In this document: in pieces, positions 23,220-31,923 of the stretch
How the letters are laid out: each line of letters opens with the position of its first letter
Numbering within the stretch: position 1 is the first letter of the stretch
DNA from: Dryococelus australis
Lineage: Eukaryota; Arthropoda; Insecta; Phasmatodea; Phasmatidae
Assembly: GCA_029891345.1 (NCBI GenBank)
Contig: CM056994.1
Coordinates: forward strand, 139,150,457-139,214,456
DNA: 64,000 bases
Direction of reading: 5' to 3'
The notes under the pieces: generated by a model
What the model was told of the DNA's origin: nothing
The model's input: the letters and a program-made list of their open reading frames with translations, nothing else
Databases searched by the model: none
Translations under genes and position numbers: made by a program

Positions 23220-23560
23220 CTGATGAACTACAAACATTTCCTTTGCACTTCTTGTTATGTCGATACAGGCTATCACTACAGGTAAACACAACATCGCAGG
23301 TATCGCAGTGAAATGCTATGGTAGCTGGACTGAACATTCAATGACTTCTTTCATGTCCGCATGCACTACAGCATTTACTAAAATCATTTGCACAGTAGTA
23401 ACATTGATTCTTTATACTTGTAGCGACTCTTCAGGATCCCATGCTGTTCGCGATTCTGATGATGTTACAGATGGTAAGTTTTCAACCATTATTCTCTTCT
23501 TAATATTGTAGCAGAGTACACGATCGCAGAAGATTACTGCAGTCATAATGATCAGCTTTC
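23220..23560 (-). pseudogene. Zinc-finger exon module, copy 2
   Basis: Homologous to 9330-9620. Read on the minus strand it has one finger-like unit C-x2-C-x12-H-x3-H (CYYCANDFSKCCSACGHERS, then His), a stop, and then a C2HC unit CDTCDVVFTCSDSLYRHNKK followed by Cys. An acceptor-like CATCATCAG precedes the module. The stop between the fingers indicates a pseudogene unless an unseen splice removes it. Together with R2 it suggests that a block with several finger modules was duplicated around 22.6-23.6 kb and 9.3-11.5 kb. Confidence 0.5.
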
Positions 23561-24269
23561 CACCACCTCCACAATGCTCGCCGACGAACTGACATCTGTT
23601 TTACATTATGCTTGCTTTTATACAGTTCACACTGCATGCTAGTTTTCATTGCTCATCTCGGGTTGCCTAAGTAGATTACTACTGGCTGTGTGATACATCT
23701 TTTTCATGGTTGCTGGACTGAAATATGTTACCTTATCCAGTAGTTTGTTTTCTAGTCTGCGAAGTTGACATTGCGGCCTTTCAACTTCTTTTCACTCGTT
23801 CATCTTTCCATGTCGGAGATGCTTTGTTTTTTTTGCTCCTGTTCGCTCCCATTGTGTGTCTTACACCATCTCCTGGGATGTGCCGTGCCTGTAACGATAG
23901 AACTACCTAGACAACATTCTAGACAGTCAAGAATCTCTTTTTCTTGTTGCAGATAGGCGATATGTGTCTTTCTCGGCGGGTGCTGGGAGGGGGTGGATGT
24001 TTGTATGTGTGAAAGTATTCTACTGACATGTGGGTGGCGGGGTGTAAATTGATGTGTCTTTGAGCATCTGTATCTGTTCCTTTATAATAGTGTTTTGTTG
24101 GTAACTGTACATACCACACTCGATGTTTTCAATGTTGTGGAGTAGCTTGCCTAGTATTGTGTTGTCCAAAGGAATAAGCTTATCAGCAAGTGGTGGGAAA
24201 GTAGAGTTCTAAATGATGTTCAAAAATTCATGTTCAGGCAATTGTGGGGTCCATTTATTCTTGTAAAAG
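23561..24269. other. No recognisable gene
   Basis: Only short overlapping frames are present. A (T)8 run at 23827 and a GGTGCTGGGAGGGGGTGGATG stretch near 23979 are the only compositional features seen. Confidence 0.35.
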
Positions 24270-24950
24270 TCAAGTTCTGGATATGGACCTGAGCGCTTTC
24301 GCCGTGTTATTGCCGTGTGGTGTGTAAGAGGTGTTTGTATTTATCCTGTGTGTCAAGTTTGCAGAATGTGTGTAATAAATTATCTTCAATGTGTTGCCGC
24401 GTGATGTCTTCATCTCTGGCATAATAAAAGTTTTCGTAGGTTCTTTTTGCAACCCCTACCATGTAAAACTTCGGACGGCGGCATTTGTCATGTTCAGTCC
24501 AACTGTTAACTTCACCTGTGGCATTAAATAAGTCCAAAAATTCCTCGATACTTTTGTGATTTTCTCCTGAGAATGTGGGTAAATTTTGTAGGTGTTATAA
24601 CATGACTTCAGTGGGGTGTGGAATGTTGGGTGGATGTACAGTATTGTCAGTGTTCGTTGCAGGGGTGGAAATTTTGGGTGAATTTGTTGACTGTAGTGAG
24701 TGGGCTGGGCGTAGTCACAAATAATAACTACCTGCACCAGGCTGATTAGGTTGTGATTGGTGTTGAGAAGTTCGTTCAATGGGTGTAATGTGTGCTGTGT
24801 TAGTATTGGTTAACTGAGTGAACAACTGTTCGTGTCTGATGTTCATGTAGGTGTGGCTGAAGTACATGTAAGTGTCAGAACTAATTATCTCATCTATTGT
24901 TTCGTGGACATGTGTGGTGTGCACATTGTGATTTGTTAGCAAAAATGTGT
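24270..24950 (-). pseudogene. Second, diverged gag fragment
   Basis: Minus-strand frames 24456-24779, 24307-24537 and 24270-24452 overlap in different phases. They carry a gag-like block (ATGEVNSWTEHDKCRRPKFY, then VGVAKRTYENFYYARDEDIT) that aligns with the block in the gag at 21414-21893. Shared residues include the Trp, the Lys-x-Arg-Arg pair, Phe-Tyr, and Ala-Lys-x-x-Tyr-Glu. It is thus a related but not recent copy. No CCHC knuckle or pol follows; DNA to the left is unrelated within view. It is most likely a truncated relic. Confidence 0.65.
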
Positions 24951-26221
24951 GTAGTCAGTGTATTTGGTGCAGCGCACTTTTGGGTAAACTTAAGATTTAA
25001 AAAACTACAGGAAATAAGAGAAAATCCACTCGGACAGCTCACAACACACTGGAGTGGATTAAGAACACAATTTACAGTATGTACAGCATGCATTGTAACC
25101 AATGAAATTACAATATTCTAACTATGAAAAGAAGCATTCTGAGGGGAATGGGTAGGCAAGAAAGGTAGCTCGGCGAGGCTGATATGCAAGCACTGAGTCG
25201 CATGCGTGGTAACTGACCTATGCCACATTGGCTTACTGTGGGAGAAGAACTATTAGCGTGGGTGGGCAGGGCTGTCTGTTACAGACGGGGAAAGGTGGCT
25301 TATAATCATTGGTATAACATGTGTGAAAAATATTAATAAGAATGTTTAGTGGCGCGATAATAAAATGGCCTGGGAACAGGTGGAGCTTGGCTACAGAGAG
25401 GTGGGAAAAATCTGTGTCTCCACCAGTGTAACACTTCCCTTCCTCTTGAATACTAATTTACTCTGGTATCCAACACTCATTACTCTATCTAGCATCAACA
25501 CTGTTATACTGCAACATGTGGTAAGGGGGTTTAATGGGGGGGGTTTGCTCTCAATGGTGGCTAACTAAGAAGGACCATTTATAAAAAAATGTTTTAATTA
25601 AACAAATTCTATCTATGAGTACACAATACATTTACATTACACAACAATGAGAATACATTTACACTTACAGAACAATGAGAATACAGTGACATAATTAAAT
25701 ATAATAAAACTGTAGTTATACTAGATTCACAATGTAAATGCACTTATGCCCTAACCTTGCTGTAATTTACGTTACAGTTTAGGAAAGAGGGACTATGACC
25801 CGTTAAGAGAATGGCTCCCTACCACAAATGTGTTTATGTTCACCCAATCTTGTAGAACTGGTTGGCCTCAGACCTCCTCCGTCTGCTTCCTTCATCTTCA
25901 ACCTGCAATCTCAGTCACAAGTTTACTGCCTCAGTACACTGTGTTGTCTGGGGAGCACTGCAATGTGGGTCCTTTTATAACTGGGCCACATAGAGTATCT
26001 TTGTGAAACCATTGCATTCGGCCACCAACTATTCTATGCATGGCCTTAGCAATTGTTGCGATACCACGTTATCGCTACAATGTATAGCAGTGTCGTATAT
26101 CTCTGGCACTACTGATGGTTTAAATACATGTTGTTTTTGTATGTGCTTATGTTTCTGATGCTATAAATGCTACATGTTTAAATAAGTACATGTATATATA
26201 GTATTTAAAATTGAATTAATT
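24951..26221. other. No gene; possible minus-strand promoter or LTR piece
   Basis: A TATAAAAGG string on the minus strand lies at about 25971-25979, with an AATAAA-like signal near 25700 further along. Such pairs occur in LTRs and this lies upstream of the second gag fragment, but no second copy of the sequence was found. No coding region is supported. Confidence 0.25.
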
Positions 26222-26307
26222 GTTACCTTCTACTGAATTCCTCTCATAAAGGGACGTGCGTGTGTGACTCGGCTGATCTGCCCCTCTGGAACCTGATGCA
26301 TTGATGC

Positions 26308-26308
26308 A

Positions 26309-26351
<43 letters not shown>
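26308..26351 (+). repeat. (TC)n microsatellite
   Basis: A nearly pure TC/CT run of about 44 bases ends in TGTGTGTCTC. It is absent from the equivalent place in copy A. Confidence 0.9.
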
Positions 26352-26357
<6 letters not shown>

Positions 26358-26439
26358 CTCTGGCCTAGTGTTCTGTGCCATCCCTTCAACTTGGTCAGGC
26401 CTGCAAGGTGCTCGTGTCGCTAGCCGAACACCTGAGCTA

Positions 26440-26660
26440 GTTGATCACACAATGTCGACCAGGCCGGAAGTGTTCTACTGTCAGTGATGTGCGTATGCTG
26501 TTCTATTGTACTGGCCAGGATGGTCCGGTCTTTTCTGACGTTTTTTAACATAGAGTACAGCACCCAATGCATGTGCAATGTTTGGTAAGTGCTTATAACT
26601 ATCTTTCTTTATATCTGTTTGCATCAGTGTGTAGCAAAGTTGACCTTATTTTGTGTGTGC
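26440..26660 (+). repeat. Composite unit ending TTTG|GTAAGTGCTTATA, copy 1
   Basis: Homologous to 7230-7500 and to 27000-27250. It shares GATCRCACAATGTCG, TGCTNTTCTATTGTACTGGCCAG and TGTGCAATGTTTGGTAAGTG. The last part reads as a consensus 5' splice donor. Confidence 0.65.
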
Positions 26661-26768
26661 TTCTCAGATTCCTGAAAGTATTTTTACTTAAACTAACATT
26701 ACACACAGTTTTTTATGATCGCGCAATATATGCAGGTGGTTAAATGGTTATAGATATTTTCTCTTAGA

Positions 26769-26771
<3 letters not shown>

Positions 26772-26839
<68 letters not shown>
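26772..26839 (+). repeat. (TA)n microsatellite
   Basis: About 34 TA units without interruption, flanked by TTAGAATT and CTGTTTGCCTC. It can form cruciforms and is likely length-variable. Confidence 0.95.
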
Positions 26840-26840
<1 letters not shown>

Positions 26841-26999
26841 GTTTGCCTCAACACATAGCACTAGAATCTGTCTTGTGAAGCAAATGGTTAAAAATTTATG
26901 CTGTTTTGTGTGTACTTACAGTTCTAGCACTATAATTTGTACATATTTAAAATAAGTACATAAACAATTTGCTTATATAGATATGCCTTACTAATTAGT

Positions 27000-27250
27000 T
27001 GATTGCGCAATGCTGGACAGGATGGATGCATTCTGCTGCTAGTGATGTAGGTGTGTCAACTGAATTTGATAGTTTAATTTCACTTGTTTCATGTGAAAGG
27101 TGTTTGCTATTCTGTTGTACTGACCAGAACGACCTGAACTTGTCTAGAATCTTTTAACATGTCATACAACATCCAAGGTGTATTATTACAATGGTTGGTA
27201 AGTGTTTATAATTATTTTCATTTGCATTTGGTTTTTTCTTTCTGTTTGCA
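27000..27250 (+). repeat. Composite unit ending GGTTG|GTAAGTGTTTATA, copy 2
   Basis: A tandem relative of 26440-26660, starting TTGATTGCGCAATGCTGGACAG-like and ending ATTACAATGGTTGGTAAGTG. This is the fifth example in the window of a TTGGTRRGTG-x-TTATA boundary. Confidence 0.65.
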
Positions 27251-27394
27251 GTGTTAACCTTAAAGTTACCACTCTTAAAGATGTTATTTTCTTTTTCCTT
27301 CTAACATAACTTATAGTGCTCGATGCTCATGCAATATACACTAACTATTAATTTATGCATATCTGTCAGAACTTATATTTTAACAGTTCAGGAA

Positions 27395-28690
27395 TTATGC
27401 TCAACATTGCTTATAAGTGCGCTTAGGATATAATTAATGCCACTACCATTTTTGTTGGTGTGGTTATGCCTATCTTATGAATTTGATTGCTATATCTTAA
27501 ATTGTTCGAAAATTATAGCCAACTATGCTTATAAATGTGCTTAGGACTTACTTGACTGTGATACTATTTTCGTTGGTCGGGGATGTCTATGTTATGAATT
27601 CGATGACTATGTCTTAAATGGTTCGGAAACTATAACCATCTATGCTTACAAGTAGATATAGGGTACACCTGTATCTGCAACTCTTTTTGTTGTTGGGAGT
27701 GATGTCTATGTTATGAATTTGACATATATCTTAAATGGTACGGAAATTACAATCAACTATGTTTATAAGTAGACATAGAGTGTACATGACCCTGCGAACT
27801 TTGTCATTGTGGGCGATGCCTATGTTATGAATTTGACGAATATAAATTAAATGGTTCGGAAATTACAGCCAACTGTGCTTATAAGTGAATATAGGAAATA
27901 CTTGACAATGTGGCCCTTCTCATTGTCATGGTGATGCCTATGTTATGAATTTGGTGACTATATCTTAAATAATTCGGAAATTACCATGAATGCTGCTTAT
28001 AAATAGACATATGGTATACATGGCCCTGAGACCCTGCTCATTGTTGGTTGCGATGCCTATTTTATGAATTTGGTGACTTTTTATTAAATGGTTCGTAAAT
28101 ATACTCTACTCTGCCACTCTTCTTGTGATGGTGGGTGATGTGTATCTTATGAATTTTTGCGACTATATGTCAAATGGTTCGAAAATTATCTTGACCTCTG
28201 CTTATAAATATACACAGGGTTTACTGGACCCTGTGACCCTTTTTGTAGTCGGGGGCGATGCCTACGTTATTAATATGGTGACTATATATTAAAAGGTTCG
28301 GTGATTACCATTAACTATGCTGATAAGTAGACATAGGTTACACTTGGCCTTGCGACCCTTCTCGTTATTGTGGGTGTTTTCTATGTTATGAATGGGGCAA
28401 CTATATCTTAAACAGTTTAGTATTTAAAGACCAACAATGTTTTTTAAGTAGACATATGGTATACTTGACCCTGGGATCCTTCTCGTCATCATGGTTAATG
28501 CTTATGTTATGAATTTTACAACTATATTTCAAACAGTTTGTAAATTACAGCTAACTATGTTTATAAGGTATACTTGTTCTACCACCATGATTGTCGTCAT
28601 GGGTGATGCATATGATATTAATTTAATGGATATAACTTCAATGGTTTGTATATAATTGTCAACTATGCTTATAAGTTCGTGGATGTCAGC
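27395..28690 (+). repeat. Satellite array, ~118-bp unit, ~11 copies
   Basis: Each unit contains TATGTTATGAATTTG, ATATCTTAAATGGTTCGGAA, ATTA and ACTATGCTTATAAGT. The GCTTATAA-like landmark recurs near 27409, 27527, 27644, 27759, 27877, 27994, 28201, 28318, 28436, 28555 and 28668. That is steps of 113-119, with one damaged unit (about 28090) accounting for the double step. Units differ by roughly 15-30% by eye. The array lies only in composite copy B. Confidence 0.9.
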
Positions 28691-29000
28691 CATAGATATA
28701 TTGCACCAAAAACATGACATGTGGTAAATTAACCACTCTGTTATATTTGATGTTTCAGATGGTAAAATAATTATTATAAAAATAAAAAATTGCTCCTATG
28801 TCTACTAAATTCATCATGGCAGTGGAGCACATGCGACTATTCCATAAAAGTGTGAATAATCAAAGTTCTTTCTGATATTTTAGCATTCGTTTTGAAAACT
28901 AAAGTTCAATAGCATATAACATTGGGCATATTTACTAATGCATTTATATGCTTATAAAATCCAATATGGTGCTTTGTCATAGTCACATGATCATATATTC
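28691..29000 (+). other. Spacer within composite copy B
   Basis: Non-repetitive AT-rich DNA between the 118-bp array and the 146-bp monomers. No gene is seen. Confidence 0.4.
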
Positions 29001-29004
29001 TGAC

Positions 29005-29720
29005 GATATATTCTTATCTGTCTGAAAAATACGAGTTCGTAGACAGATCGCATTATACAATTGGTTGTAAAAGTTGAATAATGTATATAGAAATTAAATT
29101 CATAACTTTTATTTTTTTTTAAATATGGTTTACCAAAGTGATGCCTGTGACATCATACTATAACTACTATTGAAAATACGAGTTCGTAGGCATGTCGCAA
29201 GATACACTTGTCTATAAAACATAAATAAAAATATATATAATGGAATACATTACATTGATGTCTTTTGTAACTGTGGTGCATGTGGTGCTAGTGAATGCAG
29301 TGCTAACTACTGTGTGTGTGCAGAGCTAGTGTGTGCGGTGCTATTAATATAAAAAATATATTTATTGCATACCTATACAGCAAGAGATAATGAGATGGAA
29401 TTATATAGCAAGAAAAATCTATATGGAATGATAAAGCAGGAAAAAATGACTTACCGATGGCTGTGACGCCATAATTTAATTCTGATTGAAATTAAGAGTT
29501 TGTAGACAGGTACACGACACACTTGAGAAAAAAATTTTAAGTAATATATAAAATGAAAATAACTTTAATTTTATGTAAGTATGATTTGTCGAATCGATGG
29601 TTGTGATGTCATAGTAAAATTCTTCTTGAAAATACGAGTTCGTAGAGGTCGCGTGATATAAATTAAATATTACAATTTTTTTTAAAAGTTTTTTGTAATT
29701 CTTTTCCTCCATAAACATGT
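29005..29720 (+). repeat. Four ~146-bp ACGAGTTCGTAG monomers
   Basis: Landmark positions are 29031, 29179, 29489 (variant AAGAGTTTGTAGAC) and 29634. Pair spacings are 148 and 145. They match the two units at 8140-8400. An unrelated ~200-base stretch with the GTGGTGC minisatellite separates the two pairs. Confidence 0.75.
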
Positions 29721-29757
29721 ATTCACATATAATACATTTAAACCCCTTGTTCCAATA

Positions 29758-29832
29758 CTTGTCCTGGTAGCCGAGTGGTCTAAAGCATTACTCTGGCGAC
29801 CACCAGGTATGGCAATTCCATACCGCGCTCCC
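29758..29832 (+). other. tRNA-like sequence, probably pseudo-tRNA
   Basis: It begins GTCCTGGTAGCCGAGTGGTC, with a near-perfect box A and D-arm of the Leu/Ser type (TAGCCGAGTGG, TCTAAAGC). Box B is poor (GGCAATTCCATACC against GGTTCGANTCC), and no matched acceptor stem is evident. It is more likely a SINE head or pseudogene than a working tRNA. It lies just left of the box A-like array at 30045-31060. Confidence 0.45.
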
Positions 29833-30044
29833 TTCAAAAGGTGGAATTTTTTGAACTACGAAAAATAATAATTACTGAAATGATAGCAGATGCGCACACC
29901 AGTGCCTTCTAGCAGGCAATGAAGGGAACAACATGGCAGCCGCTGTCACATCAGCACTCTATGGCAGACGATGAACGAACTATGTGCAAACAATATGGCG
30001 GATAAGTGCATTCCTAGCAAGCGATCAAGGAACCAAATATTGCT

Positions 30045-31060
30045 TTAGCCACTGGACCGCTGTGGCCCCACTTTAGATCGTTCTAGCCACTGGGCCACGA
30101 ATGCCCCACTTGGGATCGCTCTACCTACAGGGCCAGTGCGGCTCCACTTAGAATCGCTCTAGCCACTGGGCTACTGTGACCCTACTTGGTATTACTCTAA
30201 CCACCGAGCTACTGTGGCCCCACTTGAGAGAGCTCTAGCCACTGGGCCTCTGCAGCACTACTTTATATATTTCTATCCATTGAGTTGCTACGGCCTTACT
30301 TGGGATCGCTATAGACACTTGGCCACTGTGGCTCCCCTTTAGAGTGCTCTAGCCAAGCCACTGCAGTCTTAATTGACATTACTCTACCCACTGAGCCTCT
30401 GTGCCCTCCCCCCTTGTGATTGTTCTTGTCAATTGGTCACTGTATCTCCACTTGGGATCTGTCTAGCCACTGGGCCATTGTGGCAACACTTGAGATCTCT
30501 CTATCAACTGAGCCACTGTGGCCCCACTCGGGATACGTCTAGCTACTGTGGCCCACCTTGATATATTTATATCCACTGAGCCATTGTGGCCCTACTTGGG
30601 ATCTCTCTAGCCACTGGGCCACTGCAGCCCCACTTGGGATCGCTCTGGAGACTTGGCCACTGCACCCCACTTGGTATTTCTCTAGCCACTGAGCCACTGC
30701 GACCCTACTTAAGATCTCTCTATCCTATGAGCCACTGCAGTCCCACTTGAGATCTCTCTAGCCACTGGTTCACTGCGGCCTCACTCTGCATTACTCTACC
30801 CACAGAGCCACAGTGGCCCACTTGATATATTTCCATCCTCAGAGCCACTGCGGCCCCACTTGGCATTACTCTACCCACTGGGCCTCTGTGGCCCCACTTG
30901 ATATAGTTCTATTCACTGAGCCCCTTGGGACGCCTCTTGAGAGTGATCTTGTCACTGAGGCACTGTGTTCCCACTTTGGATTGCTCTACCCACTGGGCCA
31001 CTTCTGATACACTTGGCATTACTCAAACCACTGGGCCTCTGCGGCACTAATTCATATATG
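30045..31060 (-). repeat. Tandem ~38-bp array with tRNA box A-like motifs
   Basis: About 27 imperfect units follow the consensus CTAGCCACTGGGCCACTG then TGGCCCCACTTGGGATCGCT (plus strand). On the minus strand each unit reads GTGGCTCAGTGGCTAGAG, which fits the tRNA D-arm and box A consensus TRGCNNAGTGG. The unit is GC-rich against an AT-rich background. No box B occurs. Some units read as short plus-strand open frames, for example 30373-30561 and 30813-31007, with a repetitive 12-13 residue pattern. Those are by-products of the repeat and not evidence of coding. Confidence 0.9.
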
Positions 31061-31061
31061 C

Positions 31062-31353
31062 CTATTTCCATCTGGAAGAATGTAGTTTTGTAACAGTGAA
31101 AGAATTATAAGAATCGGGACTTTAGTTTTAGTAGATTATGCTTATAAAGCAGCCATTTTCTCCGACTAGGTTTACAAATTTTTAAAATTTCTCAAGGAAT
31201 TTTTTTAACTAAACATAACCTATTACCATCTGGAAGATTGTAGCTTTCTAACAGTGAAAGAATTATACGAATCGGCTGTGTAGTTCCCGAGATTAGCAGT
31301 TACATATAAACAAATAAACAAACCACATAATCTCTTTGTTATATTAATATAGA
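31062..31353 (+). mobile_element. Probable LINE 3' tail, partly duplicated
   Basis: The block ATCTGGAAGAnTGTAG to TAACAGTGAAAGAATTATA to GAATCGG occurs twice, near 31069 and 31228. The second copy continues into CCCGAGATTAGCAGTTACAT, AAACAAATAAACAAA and TTATATTAATATAGAT. This pattern is typical of 3' UTRs of insect non-LTR retrotransposons, which end in a short TATA-type repeat. No ORF of such an element is adjacent. Confidence 0.55.
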
Positions 31354-31485
31354 TACACACAGAGTACAACATTTATCTTGACCATCCACAATAACTCCAT
31401 ATCGGAGCTCAAAATGAAAAAGTGTTTCATACAAAAATTGTATAACTGAAATGGAAAGTATACGGCTCGGGAGTCAGCCTTATAA

Positions 31486-31886
31486 CATTATACAGCATGA
31501 TTCTCAATTTGACCGACGAACTTTGAGAGGTGATTCTTCATGAAAAAGAAAAACGAAAACATATCTGACACTTTATACCTAAACCGAATATTAAGAGAGG
31601 TATGTGCCCTTAAAGAAAACGAGATTTTAAGCCATATTTGTGCAAAATATCGGCTCTTACATTAAAGGTCCCGACAATATACAATAATGTTCCGAGAGTT
31701 GTCATTGTATTTTACCGCGTTACCGATATTTTTCACAAATACGGTTTATAAACCTCGTTTTTTAATGGCTATACCTCCCTTAATATTTGGTTTAGGTATA
31801 AAGTGTCACATATTTTCCTTTTAATTTTTCATGAAGATTCACCTCCCAAAGTTTGTCGGTCTAATTGAGAATCTACCTGTATATTA
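31486..31886. repeat. Long inverted repeat (hairpin), ~165-bp arms
   Basis: The left arm 31486-31653 and right arm 31723-31886 are reverse complements at roughly 80-85% identity by eye. They share TGACACTTTATACCTAAACC, ATATTAAG-GAGGTAT, ATTTGTG-AAAATATCGG and GATTCTCAATT. A loop of 69 bases separates them. A transcript through this region would fold into a long hairpin. It looks like a foldback element; no target duplication was found. Confidence 0.88.
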
Positions 31887-31923
31887 GTGAGATACGATTA
31901 CTAAGAAAATTGTTTAACGCCAC

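Larger units (their letters stand above)
26222..30030 (+). repeat. Composite repeat, copy B (expanded)
   Basis: Second copy of the composite repeat at 7058-8860 with the same ordered landmarks, but twice as long. The extra length is a (CT)n run, a (TA)n run, a second internal TGTTTGGTAAGTG unit, and an array of about 118-bp satellite units. The final block GCAAACAATATGGCGGATAA matches AACAATATGGCCGACAG of copy A. No protein-coding remnant was seen inside. Confidence 0.65.

Noticed and set aside
23470-23515. Plus-strand 38-base intron between ATG|GTAAGT and TTGTAG|CAG
   Set aside because: It is far below normal intron length, and the sequence is better explained as part of the minus-strand finger module shared with 9330-9620.
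25960-25985. Minus-strand TATAAAAGG as a gene promoter
   Set aside because: There is no initiator, downstream open frame or repeat partner beyond the gag fragment. TATA-like words are common in this AT-rich DNA.
29758-29832. Functional tRNA gene (Leu or Ser type)
   Set aside because: Box A is good, but box B is poor and the acceptor stem and anticodon arm do not pair convincingly. Kept only as tRNA-like.
30373-31007. Repetitive peptide frames in the 38-bp array as a repeat protein
   Set aside because: Frames are short, change phase with indels in the units, and lack a common reading frame. They are by-products of the tandem repeat.
30045-31060. CRISPR-like array
   Set aside because: Units are adjacent and imperfect with no spacers, and the DNA is clearly animal. 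It is a satellite.
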